DNA of 64,000 bases from Stenotrophomonas maltophilia D457 (lineage in GTDB: Bacteria; Pseudomonadota; Gammaproteobacteria; Xanthomonadales; Xanthomonadaceae): contig NC_017671.1 of NCBI RefSeq assembly GCF_000284595.1, forward strand, positions 2,575,001 to 2,639,000. The letters run 5' to 3'. Shown in pieces: positions 33,324-41,820 of the stretch (position 1 is the stretch's first letter; each line of letters begins with the position of its first letter). Under the pieces are notes generated by a model. The model saw only the letters and a program-made list of their open reading frames with translations. It was not told the DNA's origin and made no database searches. Position numbers and translations under genes: made by a program.

Positions 33324-33860
33324 TCAGCGCAGCGCGACCTTCGGGAAGTCCACCGGCACGTCGAACGCCACGTTGACGTAGTTGGTGAACAGGTTGAGCG
33401 CCACATGCGCGAGGATCTCGACGACCTGCTCATCATCGAAGCCGGCCGCGCGCAGCGCCTGCACGTCGCCGTCGGCGATCTGCGCACGCTGCTCGACCAC
33501 CTTCAACGCGAAGTCGAGCGCCGCCGCAGTGGCCGGGTCGCTGGACTGGCCGATCTGCGCGGCAGCCATCTGCTCACCGCTGGCGCCGGCCTTGCGGCCC
33601 AATGCCGTGTGCGCGGCCAAGCAGTACGCGCAGGCGTTGCGGTTGGCGATGGCCACGGCGATCTGCTCGCCCAGCAGCGGCGACAGGCGACCGCCGCCCA
33701 GCGCGCCGAACGAACCCCACATGCTCTGCAGGGCAGCCGGCGAGTTGGCCACGGCGCGGAACATGGCCGGGGTGGCGCCGAAGGCAGCGTGGACCTGGCC
33801 CAGCAGGGCCTGGCGGTCGGCGGTGGTGTTGGCGGCATCGATCAGGGGGACACGGGACAT
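33324..33860 (-). CDS. Carboxymuconolactone decarboxylase / AhpD-like protein
   Basis: The 178-aa helical protein has the peroxidase-type CxxC-xxx-H motif at C77, C80 and H84 (NACAYCLAAHTALGRKAG). That points to AhpD-like alkylhydroperoxidase or disulfide reductase activity rather than true decarboxylation. Length matches the family. It is divergent from an AraC regulator, with a 106-bp control region, and is the likely target of that regulator. Confidence 0.87.
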   Translation of the reverse strand: MSRVPLIDAANTTADRQALLGQVHAAFGATPAMFRAVANSPAALQSMWGSFGALGGGRLSPLLGEQIAVAIANRNACAYCLAAHTALGRKAGASGEQMAAAQIGQSSDPATAAALDFALKVVEQRAQIADGDVQALRAAGFDDEQVVEILAHVALNLFTNYVNVAFDVPVDFPKVALR

Positions 33861-33922
33861 GGTGGATCTCCTTGGGAAAGCGCCCGGGATTGGACGACCC
33901 GCTCATCCTAGGTAGACTCCCT

Positions 33923-33958
33923 GGACGCAACATCCTCAATTCGCCACATATGTTGTCC
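33923..33958. promoter_or_regulatory. Candidate operator between AhpD-like and AraC genes
   Basis: GGACGCAACAT (33923-33933) and ATGTTGTCC (33950-33958) form an imperfect inverted repeat with one extra base in the left arm. It lies in the divergent promoter region just before the AraC start at 33967. AraC binding is an inference. Confidence 0.3.
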
Positions 33959-33966
33959 ATACGTCC

Positions 33967-34848
33967 ATGAGCGTGCGCACCGCCACCCCTGCGCCAGATC
34001 GACTCTCCTCGCTGCTGGAACGCTTCCGGGTGCAGGCGGCGCTGTTCCACAGTGGCCCGCTGTGCGGGCAGCATGTCTTCGAGCCGCAGCCCGGTCGTGC
34101 GTTCCTGCACATCCTGCGCCAGGGTGAGATGGAAGTCCGTCATCCTGGGGGCGATAGCGCGCTGCCCCGCTTGAAGATCGATACACCCAGCCTCCTGCTG
34201 TATCCGCAGCCGCTGCACCATGTGTTCTTCAACGCTCCGCTGGACGGCCCGGATTTCACCTGTGCCACGCTGGATTTCGATGGTGGCGCGCGCAATCCGA
34301 TCGTGCAGTCGCTGCCACCGGTGATGGTGGTGCCGCTGGCCGCGATCACCGAACTGGATGACACCCTGCAGCTGCTGTTCGCCGAAGCCGATCGCCAGCG
34401 CTGCGGGTCACGGCTGCTGACCAACCGACTGTTCGAGGTGGCGCTGATCCAGATCCTGCGCTGGGTGGTCGACCACCCGGATGCAGCCGGCGTCAGCCAC
34501 GGGTTGATGCGGGGGCTGTCCGATGCGCGGCTGGCACGCACGCTGGTGGCGATGCACCAGGCACCGCAGGACGAATGGACGCTGCCGCGCATGGCCGCGA
34601 CCGCCGGCATGTCGCGCAGCGCGTTCGCGGCCGTGTTCAAGGACGTGATGCAGGCAACGCCAGCCAGCTACCTGCTGGACTGGCGGCTGAGCCTGGCCTG
34701 CGCGCAGCTGCGGGCCGGCGTGGCGGTCAAGCAGGTGGCGATCGAGGTGGGGTTTGCCGATACCGCATCGTTGTCGAAGGCGTTCCGCAAGCGGTTGGGG
34801 GCTTCGCCGAGGGCGTGGCTGGCCGCGGGCGCCGCGCAGGCTGGGTAA
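33967..34848 (+). CDS. AraC-family transcriptional regulator
   Basis: The 293-aa regulator has an N-terminal cupin-like sensing domain (about 20-150, QPGRAFLHILRQGEMEVRH) and a C-terminal pair of helix-turn-helix motifs (AATAGMSRSAFAAVFKDVMQ and VAIEVGFADTASLSKAFRKR with GASPRAWLA). This is the type found beside oxidoreductase genes. It is divergent from the AhpD-like gene. Ligand unknown. Confidence 0.9.
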   Translation: MSVRTATPAPDRLSSLLERFRVQAALFHSGPLCGQHVFEPQPGRAFLHILRQGEMEVRHPGGDSALPRLKIDTPSLLLYPQPLHHVFFNAPLDGPDFTCATLDFDGGARNPIVQSLPPVMVVPLAAITELDDTLQLLFAEADRQRCGSRLLTNRLFEVALIQILRWVVDHPDAAGVSHGLMRGLSDARLARTLVAMHQAPQDEWTLPRMAATAGMSRSAFAAVFKDVMQATPASYLLDWRLSLACAQLRAGVAVKQVAIEVGFADTASLSKAFRKRLGASPRAWLAAGAAQAG

Positions 34849-34861
34849 AGGCGAGGGGGCA

Positions 34862-35143
34862 GAGTCGACCGCTGGTCGACTATCGCGCGACGCGCGGGAG
34901 GTTCGTTGTCCGACCGAAGGGCAGTCGACTAACGATCGACTCTACCGATGCGGCATTTTCGTGATCTGACCGAAGAGCAGCCGACCAGCGGTCGGCTCTA
35001 CCACGGACGATCGAAGCGGCATTTCCGTGGCCTGACCGAAGAGCAGCCGACCAGCGGTCGGCTCTACCACGGGCGATCGAAGCGGCATTTCCGTGGCCTG
35101 ACCGAAGGACAGCCGACCGGCGGTCGGCTCTACCACGGGCGAT
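34862..35143. repeat. REP cluster with a 66-bp tandem repeat
   Basis: A 66-bp unit starting with CGGCATTT at 34951, 35017 and 35083 is present about three times. Each unit contains one inverted REP (CAGCCGACC-AGC-GGTCGGCTCTAC; third copy GGC in the loop). Upstream lie two older-looking palindromes (GTCGACC/GGTCGAC at 34864 and GTCGACT/ATCGACT at 34923). No gene is supported in this 316-bp gap. Confidence 0.85.
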
Positions 35144-35164
35144 GTCGGCGCGCCGGCTGCCCGC

Positions 35165-35722
35165 TCAACTGGACGTTCCATCGGGCTTCGCCAGCAGCCC
35201 GGCGATCCGTTCGGCCACCTGGGCGCGCACGCTTTCATCCAGCTGCCCCTCGTACATCGCCTCGTAGATCCACAGGCCGTCGGCGGCCAGCCGTGCCACG
35301 AAATTGTCGAGCGCGGCCGGGTCGCTCTGCCCGGCCGACGGCGGCAACGGCGCCCAACGCCGTACCGCCGGCCCCCACGGGCGCTCATCGGCGTCCGGGT
35401 CGGCCGATTCGAGCATGAACATCAGCTCGGCACGGGTAGCGCTCTGCGCCGAGACGCGCACGAAGGTCTGGTAACGCTCCAGCGCCGAGGCTTCGTCTGC
35501 ACGCTTGCCCAGCAGCGTTTCCATCGACGTCTCCCAGGCCCGCACCAGGTGCTCGTCGATGCCGCGCAGCAGCGCCTCGCGCGACGGGAAGTGGTACAGC
35601 AGGCCGCCGCGGGTCAGCTTGGCCTCGGCCGCCACCGACTCGAAGGTCACTGCGCGCACGCCATCACGATTGATCACGTTGACGGCGGCGTCGAGGATGC
35701 GGTCGCGCTTGCTGGTTCTCAT
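35165..35722 (-). CDS. TetR-family repressor of the adjacent MFS pump
   Basis: The 185-aa regulator has a clear N-terminal helix-turn-helix (ILDAAVNVINRDGVRAVTFE, VAAEAKLTRGGLLYHFPSRE) and an Asp/Trp-rich C-terminal domain (YEGQLDESVRAQVAERIAGL). It starts four bases after the MFS gene stops, so the two are one operon. An 11-bp-arm palindrome in front of the MFS gene is the likely operator, giving autoregulation. The arrangement is like smvA-smvR. Confidence 0.88.
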   Translation of the reverse strand: MRTSKRDRILDAAVNVINRDGVRAVTFESVAAEAKLTRGGLLYHFPSREALLRGIDEHLVRAWETSMETLLGKRADEASALERYQTFVRVSAQSATRAELMFMLESADPDADERPWGPAVRRWAPLPPSAGQSDPAALDNFVARLAADGLWIYEAMYEGQLDESVRAQVAERIAGLLAKPDGTSS

Positions 35723-35726
35723 CGCG

Positions 35727-37259
35727 TCATTTTACGCGATCGGCCGCACCCTCGCGGCTGCCGACGCGCCCGCGCAGCAGGCGCGCGATGATCGACGCGC
35801 CCAGCGCCAGCACCACCGTGATCACCAGCAGCACGATCTGGTAGCCGCGGTCATACGCGGTCGTGGCCAGTGCGAACCACTCGCCCTGCCCGCTTTCACG
35901 TGCCACGTGCAGCGCCTGGGTGAAGCCTTCCCGTGCAAGCGCGGGCATGTCGGCCGAGACCGGCAGGAATGCGCCATACATCGCCGCGCTCAAGCTGCCC
36001 AGCATCGCCACCGCCAGCAGGCCGCCGAACTCGTAGGACACCTCTTCCACCGACGAGGCCATGCCCGCACGGTGCGCCGGTACGTTGTTGAGGATGGCGG
36101 TGGACGCCACCGAGATGGCCGAACCCATGCCGAAGCCGGTGATCGCCATGCCGGCGACCACCCAGCCGAGGCCGTGCGGGAAGCCGAATGCCACCACGCC
36201 GACACCCAGCGCACCTGCGGCCAGGCCGCCACAGATCAGCGGGCGCAGGCCCACCCGGTGCAGGATGCTGCCGCCCAGCAGCGCACTGGGCAGGCTGCCC
36301 AGCGCGGCCACCGACACCAGCAGGCCCGCCTGCAGCGGAGAAAAGCCCGCCACCAGCTGGAAGCGCTGGGTAGTGACCAGCTGCAGGCCGGCCATCGCAA
36401 ACAGGGTGAACACCGCCGACAGCGTGCCGGCCAGGAACGCCGGATTGCGGAAGATCGCGAAGTCCAGCAGCGGGTGCGGCAGCTGCTGCTGGCGGCGCGC
36501 GAACGCCGCACCACTGATGGCGGCCAGCAGCAGCGCGCCTGCACCCAGCGCATACGACGGCGGCGTAGCGATCAGCGACTTGATCGCCAGCACCAGGCCG
36601 GACAGTGCAGCCAGAGCCAGCAGCGACGAAATCAGGTCCCACGGTCGCGAGGTGTCGCGCTGGCCTTCCGGTGCCAGCAGCAGCGTGGCCACGAACGCGA
36701 CCACCACCACCGGCACGTTGATCAGGAACACCGAGCCCCACCAGAAATGCTGCAGCAGCCAGCCACCGATGATCGGGCCGAGTGCCGCGCCGACGATGGC
36801 CACCGAACCCCAGATCGCGATGGCGATGTTGCGTTCGCGCGCTTCGTGGAAGCTCAGGCCGATCAGCGCCAGCGTGGCCGGCATCATCGCGGCCGCGCCG
36901 ACCGCCAGCAAGGCGCGCGCGGCAATCAGCAGCCCTGCGGTGTCGGCGAACGCCGCTGCCAACGATGCCACGCCGAACACCACCAGGCCGATCAGGAACA
37001 TGCGGCGGTGGCCGATGCGGTCGCCCAGCGTACCCGCGCCCAGCAGCAGGCCGGCCATCACCAGCGGATAGGCGTTGATGATCCACAGCGCCTGGCCGGC
37101 ACTGGCCGAGAGTTCTTCGGTCAGCGTGGGCAGGGCGGTGTAGAGCACGGAGTTGTCGAGCGTGACCAGCAGCAGGCCGGCGGCGACGGTGAACAACAGT
37201 GCCCAGCGACGGGCACGCGACAGGGCCGGAGCACCGGCCAAGGGCTGGGACAAAGCCAT
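35727..37259 (-). CDS. MFS drug efflux pump, DHA2 (14-TMS) family, SmvA/QacA-like
   Basis: The 510-aa inner-membrane proton antiporter has about 14 spans. Motif D1-like LLVTLDNSVLYTALPTL opens the protein, motif A follows as GTLGDRIGHRRMFLIG, and motif C-like GAALGPIIGGWLL closes helix 5. These mark the EmrB/QacA/SmvA family that exports cationic biocides and other drugs. Gene order with a downstream TetR repressor and an operator palindrome supports inducible drug efflux. Specificity is not readable from sequence. Confidence 0.9.
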   Translation of the reverse strand: MALSQPLAGAPALSRARRWALLFTVAAGLLLVTLDNSVLYTALPTLTEELSASAGQALWIINAYPLVMAGLLLGAGTLGDRIGHRRMFLIGLVVFGVASLAAAFADTAGLLIAARALLAVGAAAMMPATLALIGLSFHEARERNIAIAIWGSVAIVGAALGPIIGGWLLQHFWWGSVFLINVPVVVVAFVATLLLAPEGQRDTSRPWDLISSLLALAALSGLVLAIKSLIATPPSYALGAGALLLAAISGAAFARRQQQLPHPLLDFAIFRNPAFLAGTLSAVFTLFAMAGLQLVTTQRFQLVAGFSPLQAGLLVSVAALGSLPSALLGGSILHRVGLRPLICGGLAAGALGVGVVAFGFPHGLGWVVAGMAITGFGMGSAISVASTAILNNVPAHRAGMASSVEEVSYEFGGLLAVAMLGSLSAAMYGAFLPVSADMPALAREGFTQALHVARESGQGEWFALATTAYDRGYQIVLLVITVVLALGASIIARLLRGRVGSREGAADRVK

Positions 37260-37288
37260 GGGAGAACCTGATGGGAGTGGATTACGAT

Positions 37289-37320
37289 CATAACTATACC
37301 GGATGTCCTGTATAGTTATG
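37289..37320. promoter_or_regulatory. TetR-type operator palindrome
   Basis: Perfect 11-bp arms CATAACTATAC (37289-37299) and GTATAGTTATG (37310-37320) flank a 10-base spacer. It lies 30-61 bases upstream of the MFS start and is the most AT-rich stretch around. Binding by the TetR at 35.2-35.7 kb is inferred. Confidence 0.75.
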
Positions 37321-37409
37321 AAGGCGGCGACAGCGGTTCAGATTGGGGCCCGGGCAATGTTCATGTTGCCGTGCCCCTCATGCCGGGTCTTGGCTGGTGT
37401 CCGGGATCA

Positions 37410-38156
37410 TCACCGGCAGTCTTCCGGCAGCGCAGCAATCGCCGCTACCACCGCCGCCTGCATGCCCTGCCCCACGGCCATGTCCAGCTCCCCGCCCGTT
37501 GCCCCGTGCTGGCGCCGCAGCTCATCCTCGCACAGGCCGCGCACCTGCGCGCGGGCATTCGCGCGCAGGCTGCTGCACCGCCAGTCGGTGCCACCCAGCG
37601 GCAGCACCGAATACACCACGCTGTTGCAGGCGTTGCCAGCGCGCTGCTGCAACGACCGTCCACCAAAATCCCGGGGTTCACTGCTGCGCTGCGGGTCGAA
37701 GTAGCTGTCCGGGAATGTGCGCGCGTACTGTTCGATGTCCAACGCCATGCTGCGCCCAGCGGCCAACGGCATCTGCAGCGGCTGCCCGCACCGCGTCGCA
37801 TCGGCGCGATGCTGGATGTACTGGTAGATCGGCCGGTCCAGCGATGGATCCTGCTGGGTCACCGCGCTGACTCCCGCCAGCACCGGCAGCGATGCACGAT
37901 TGGCCATGCGCGCCAGCAGCCCCGCCTGCGCTGGCTGGCAGCGGTCGCGCACTGTTGCCGCAAGCAGGAACAGCACGTCGTTGCGGAACGCGTGGTCGTC
38001 ACCCAAACGCTGTTCGATGCGCTGGCTGGCGTCGGACGCCGGTGCTGGAAACGCGACCACCGGCGGCGCGGTGGGTGCGCGCTGCCGCTGCCACCACACC
38101 AGCAGCACGACTGCGCTCACCAGCACCCCGGCAGCCAAGATCCAGCGCATGCGCAT
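37410..38156 (-). CDS. Membrane-anchored protein, last gene of the zinc operon
   Basis: The 248-aa protein has one N-terminal membrane helix (WILAAGVLVSAVVLLVWW) and a periplasmic body with six cysteines (e.g. RDRCQPAQ, TRCGQPLQ, GNACNSV, DWRCSSL, GLCEDEL, PEDCR). I do not recognise a family. Its ATG overlaps the stop of the preceding DUF3299 gene (ATGA). The even Cys count suggests disulfides. A role in zinc handling is inferred from position only. Confidence 0.65.
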   Translation of the reverse strand: MRMRWILAAGVLVSAVVLLVWWQRQRAPTAPPVVAFPAPASDASQRIEQRLGDDHAFRNDVLFLLAATVRDRCQPAQAGLLARMANRASLPVLAGVSAVTQQDPSLDRPIYQYIQHRADATRCGQPLQMPLAAGRSMALDIEQYARTFPDSYFDPQRSSEPRDFGGRSLQQRAGNACNSVVYSVLPLGGTDWRCSSLRANARAQVRGLCEDELRRQHGATGGELDMAVGQGMQAAVVAAIAALPEDCR

Positions 38157-38773
38157 CAGTCGTGGATCGCCGTCAGCGTGGCCGCTGCGGCATCGTAGGA
38201 CGCGCTGGCAATGTCCGCATCGAAGCGCTTCACCTGCAGGCGGCCGGCCAACCGGTACGGGTCCCAAAGATCGCCCAGCGCGATCGGCGTGGCCAGGGTC
38301 ACATGGATGATCTGGTTCGGTGGCGGCGGCGGCACGTGGATGCACGCACCATAGAACGGCACGAACAGCAGTTCATCAACCAGGCCGGCATCGTTGGTGC
38401 CGAGCGGTACCACGTAGCCATCCAGATCCACCGCGCGACCGTCGACAGCGTCGACCACGCGCGAAGAGCCGAACTGCTTGGCGCGGTCGGGGCTGGAATG
38501 GTCGATTTCCTGCCCCGGTGGCGTGCCCGAGCCGGTGTCGTCGATCAGCCCGCCCACCCCGTCCATGCCATTGCGTGACAAGCCGATCTGCGGGGGCGGG
38601 CGCTGATAGGTCACTTCGTCCGGCCGCAGCGCGTCCCAGCGGTCGATAGGCGTTTCGGGCGCGGCGGAGGGCAACGGCTTGTCGCGCGGCGTGACCACCA
38701 CGGCATCACCGCCCGGTGACGTGCAGCCTGCCAACCAGACGCATCCAAGCAGCAACACAGCGCTACGGTTCAT
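38156..38773 (-). CDS. DUF3299 lipoprotein (second copy)
   Basis: The 205-aa protein has lipobox WLAGC (Cys17) and a DUF3299 domain with DLDGYVVPLG, LFVPFYGACIHVPPPPPNQI and a downstream AGRLQVKRF. It is a paralogue of the upstream gene; the block VPPPPPNQI is identical. It overlaps that gene by 11 bp. In Vibrio the zrg zinc-uptake operon also ends with DUF3299 proteins. It is probably a periplasm-facing partner of the ABC transporter. Confidence 0.8.
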   Translation of the reverse strand: MNRSAVLLLGCVWLAGCTSPGGDAVVVTPRDKPLPSAAPETPIDRWDALRPDEVTYQRPPPQIGLSRNGMDGVGGLIDDTGSGTPPGQEIDHSSPDRAKQFGSSRVVDAVDGRAVDLDGYVVPLGTNDAGLVDELLFVPFYGACIHVPPPPPNQIIHVTLATPIALGDLWDPYRLAGRLQVKRFDADIASASYDAAAATLTAIHD

Positions 38774-39314
38774 AGGGCCTCAGCTGGGCATCGCGCATGG
38801 TGTAGGCGGAACCGGCCAGATCATCATCCAGCCGCTCGGCACGCAGGGTGCCGGCCAGGAAGAACGGCGAGTACATGTCCGGCATGGCGATCGGGCGCGG
38901 CAGCACCACGTGCACGATCTGGTTCGGTGGCGGCGGTGGTACGTGGATGCAGGCGCCGTAGTACGGCACGAACAGGAATTCGGTCAGGCGCCCGTCCTGC
39001 GCAGTGGCCAGCGGCACCACGTAGCCGGGCAGGCGCACCGGACGCTGCAGCACCGTATCCACGGTACGGAACGTGCCGAACTGCGGCATGCGCCGGTTGC
39101 CGTTGTGCTCCACCTCCGGGCCCTCTCCGCGCTCCAGCGCGGCCAGCTCGTCCTTGGGCATCATCTGCAACCAGTCCAGTTCCTGCTCCGCCGCATCCGC
39201 AGCGCCAGCGTGGTCGACAACCGGCGAAGGTGGCAACGCCTGCACACCGGTATCCACCGGCCGCTCGCAGGCTGCCAGCGCCAGCACCATCGGCAATGAC
39301 AGCATCCAGCGCAT
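38763..39314 (-). CDS. DUF3299 lipoprotein (first copy)
   Basis: The 183-aa lipoprotein has lipobox ALAAC (Cys16) and DUF3299 motifs RLPGYVVPLA, LFVPYYGACIHVPPPPPNQI and LAGTLRAERL. It is similar to the next gene in the operon, showing a local duplication. It starts two bases after the permease stop. Mechanism unknown; function with the zinc ABC transporter is inferred from conserved linkage to DUF2796 and ABC genes. Confidence 0.8.
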   Translation of the reverse strand: MRWMLSLPMVLALAACERPVDTGVQALPPSPVVDHAGAADAAEQELDWLQMMPKDELAALERGEGPEVEHNGNRRMPQFGTFRTVDTVLQRPVRLPGYVVPLATAQDGRLTEFLFVPYYGACIHVPPPPPNQIVHVVLPRPIAMPDMYSPFFLAGTLRAERLDDDLAGSAYTMRDAQLRPYEP

Positions 39315-39316
39315 GC

Positions 39317-40570
39317 TCAGCCTCCCGGCGACAGACCATCGGCCAAGGTGCGCCGGTAGGCCAGCAACGCCGGCACCAGCCCGGCCACCGCGCTGATCGC
39401 CAACACACCCGCCACCCAGGCCAGCTCGCGGCCATCCGGCCAGACATGGGTGATGGACAGGCCGAACGTGGCCAGGGCCCAGCCGCGTCCGGCCATGCTG
39501 GCGGCCACCAGCAGCCCCAACGCCAGCACGCAGGCCACGGCACTGGTTGCCACCGCTTCCACTACCAGCAGGCCGGCGATGTAACCCGGCCGCGCGCCGG
39601 TCGCACGCAGGATCGCCATCTCGCGCCGCCGCTGCTGCAGCGTCGAGACCAGCAACGCCACCAGCGAGACCATGCCCAGCAACACCACCATCGCGCTGAT
39701 CAGCTGCAGTGCGCGCTCGGCCGTGCCCAGCGACTGCCACAGCTGCTGCAGCGTCACCCCGGGCAGGATCGCCAGCATCGCCTCTTCGGGATACTCGTTG
39801 ATCCTGCGCTGCACCGAAAAGGTGGCGATGCGCGAGTTAAGGCCGAGCATGAAAGCGGTGATGCTGGTCGGGGTCAGATCGAGGTGGCGCGCCTGCTCGG
39901 CACTGACGCTCTGGCTGCGCAGCTGCACACCCGAGCGCCAGTCCACGTGGATGGCCTCGATCGCCGGCAGCGAGACCAGCAGCGACGAATCCACCGGCGT
40001 GCCGCTGCGCTGCAGGATGCCGGAGACCCGGAACGGCTTGTCGGCATGCGTGGCCAGCGTGACCGCGCCGGTGCCGTGCGCCAGCACGATCTCGTCGCCG
40101 AGGCCGACCTTCTGCGCGCGTGCCACCTCCGCGCCGATCACCGCGTCATACAGATCATCAAAGGGCCGCCCCTGTGCAAAGGCAAGCGCATGACCGGAAC
40201 CATAACGATAGTGTTCAAAGTAGCCGCCAGTGGTACCCACTACCCGGTAGCCGCGCCAGGAATCGCCCAGCGACAGCGGCACCGCCCACTTCACCTGCGG
40301 CATTGCGGACAGCGCCTGGTAGGACTGCCAGGACACGTTGTTGGTCGGGTCACCGATATGGAACACCGCGTACAGCAGCAGGTTCACCGGTCCCGAACGC
40401 GCACCGACAATCAGGTCGGTGCCCGATACGGTGCTGGCGAAACCTTCGTGCGCCTGCGTGCGTACGCGTTCGACACCCAGCAACAGCACCACGCTGAGGG
40501 TGATGACCAGCACGGTCAGGCCCACGCTCAACGCGCGGCTGCGCAGGCTGGCCCATGCAAGCTCAAGCAT
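39317..40570 (-). CDS. ABC transporter permease (FtsX/MacB type), zinc operon
   Basis: The 417-aa protein has one N-terminal membrane helix, a ~230-residue periplasmic domain, and three C-terminal helices with the FtsX pattern (MVVLLGMVSLVALLVSTLQQ, RREMAILRATGARPG). It overlaps the ATPase gene by eight bases. This MacB-like topology is not that of ZnuB, so the system probably works by mechanotransmission or extracts a bound factor, rather than being a classical channel importer. Confidence 0.85.
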   Translation of the reverse strand: MLELAWASLRSRALSVGLTVLVITLSVVLLLGVERVRTQAHEGFASTVSGTDLIVGARSGPVNLLLYAVFHIGDPTNNVSWQSYQALSAMPQVKWAVPLSLGDSWRGYRVVGTTGGYFEHYRYGSGHALAFAQGRPFDDLYDAVIGAEVARAQKVGLGDEIVLAHGTGAVTLATHADKPFRVSGILQRSGTPVDSSLLVSLPAIEAIHVDWRSGVQLRSQSVSAEQARHLDLTPTSITAFMLGLNSRIATFSVQRRINEYPEEAMLAILPGVTLQQLWQSLGTAERALQLISAMVVLLGMVSLVALLVSTLQQRRREMAILRATGARPGYIAGLLVVEAVATSAVACVLALGLLVAASMAGRGWALATFGLSITHVWPDGRELAWVAGVLAISAVAGLVPALLAYRRTLADGLSPGG

Positions 40571-41252
40571 GGTCGGCACCTGCCTGGTTGATCTCCGACA
40601 AGACGATCGTGCGGTCGAACAACGGCTGCAGGCTGTCGTCATGGCTGACCACCAGCACCGTGGTGCCGGCCGCCTGGCACTGCGCGGACATCAGCTGCAG
40701 GAAGGCGGTCGCCGCCTCCCGGTCGAGCGCCGAGGTCGGCTCATCAGCCAGCAGCAGCGCCGGGCGGCCGATCAGCGCGCGTGCCGCCGCCACGCGTTGT
40801 TGCTGGCCGACGCTGAGCGTGCCGGCGCGGCGCTGCATCAGCCCGGGGTCCAGCTGCAGGGCCTGCAGCAGTCGCGCGATCTCGGCATTCAACGGCCCGC
40901 TGATGCGCGCACTGCGCAGGCGCGAGAAGCGCAGGCCCAGTGCGATGTTGTCGCGCACGCTGAGAAACGGCAGCAGGTTGAACTGCTGGAAGATCACGCC
41001 CAGGTGGTCGGCGCGGAAGCGGTCCCGCGCGGCACCACACATCGCCTGCAGCGCGTGGCCGGCCACCTCGATGCGGCCCTTGCCGGGCAGCAGCACGCCC
41101 GCCAGCAGGCCCAGCAGCGTGCTCTTGCCACCGCCACTGATTCCGCGCAGCAGCACGCTGCTGCCCTGCTCGATCCATAGCCGCGGCACGTCCAGCACCA
41201 GCCGCCGGCCATAGCCGAACTGCACGCCATCCAGCACGATCACCGGTCGCAT
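40563..41252 (-). CDS. ABC transporter ATP-binding protein (LolD/MacB type), zinc operon
   Basis: The 229-aa ATPase has Walker A GISGGGKST (37-45), signature LSVGQQQRVAAARAL, Walker B ALLLADEPT and the H-loop VVSHD. It starts two bases after the DUF2796 stop and overlaps the permease. Length and sequence are of the LolD/MacB class that pairs with FtsX-type permeases. Confidence 0.9.
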   Translation of the reverse strand: MRPVIVLDGVQFGYGRRLVLDVPRLWIEQGSSVLLRGISGGGKSTLLGLLAGVLLPGKGRIEVAGHALQAMCGAARDRFRADHLGVIFQQFNLLPFLSVRDNIALGLRFSRLRSARISGPLNAEIARLLQALQLDPGLMQRRAGTLSVGQQQRVAAARALIGRPALLLADEPTSALDREAATAFLQLMSAQCQAAGTTVLVVSHDDSLQPLFDRTIVLSEINQAGADHA

Positions 41253-41254
41253 GC

Positions 41255-41788
41255 TCACGGTGCCAGCACCACGCGCAGATTGTCCGCAGTCAACACGCTG
41301 CGGTTCTGGCCATGGGCGGTGGCGCTGTTGACGATCACTTCGTGCAGGCCCGGGAATACTGCGGGCAGGCGCACGACGATGGCCCGCAACCCGGCAGGCT
41401 TGGTGCACTGGTACCGCAGCGTTGCGCTGAACCCTGCGTGGCGATGCTGACCGGGCGGCGGCGCGGCAGCCATCGCACCGAAGCCCTCGGCCCTGGCATC
41501 GTTCGCGATAAGGCGGCAGCCCGCGGCGGTGGGCAAGGTGACCCAGCTGCCGCCCTGCAGCAGCGCAGTCGCACGCGCCAGCGCGGCCTGCTCGGCTGCA
41601 TTGGCCGGCGGCCGCTCGAAATCAAGGATGCCGATGCCGGGCGCCTGCAGGGCGAATTCCAGCGTCTGCTGGTCAAGCGCAAGATCAACGGTGGCCTGGC
41701 CGTGTACGTGCGCACCGAGCTGGCGGACATCATGGGCCTGTGCAGCGCTGGCAGCCAGCAGCAGGAAAAGAGCAGCAGAACGCTTCAT
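41255..41788 (-). CDS. DUF2796 periplasmic protein, ZrgA-like
   Basis: The 177-aa exported protein has a signal peptide (MKRSAALFLLLAASAAQA) and an immediate His-rich start to the mature chain (HDVRQLGAHVHGQ), plus GQHRHAGF in the middle. DUF2796 proteins lead Zur-controlled zinc operons, e.g. zrgA of Vibrio cholerae. It is the first gene here, followed by ATPase, permease and two DUF3299 lipoproteins. A Zur-like box lies just upstream. Confidence 0.85.
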   Translation of the reverse strand: MKRSAALFLLLAASAAQAHDVRQLGAHVHGQATVDLALDQQTLEFALQAPGIGILDFERPPANAAEQAALARATALLQGGSWVTLPTAAGCRLIANDARAEGFGAMAAAPPPGQHRHAGFSATLRYQCTKPAGLRAIVVRLPAVFPGLHEVIVNSATAHGQNRSVLTADNLRVVLAP

Positions 41789-41803
41789 GGGAGAGGCTCC
41801 GAT

Positions 41804-41818
41804 TGTTACTATGTAACA
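41804..41818. promoter_or_regulatory. Zur-like box
   Basis: TGTTACTATGTAACA is an inverted repeat with perfect TGTTAC/GTAACA arms, close to the Fur-family Zur consensus with TGTTAT half-sites. It lies 16 bases upstream of the DUF2796 start and only two bases before the MerC-family ATG. It probably represses both transcription units when zinc is plentiful. Binding is not demonstrated. Confidence 0.7.
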
Positions 41819-41820
41819 TT

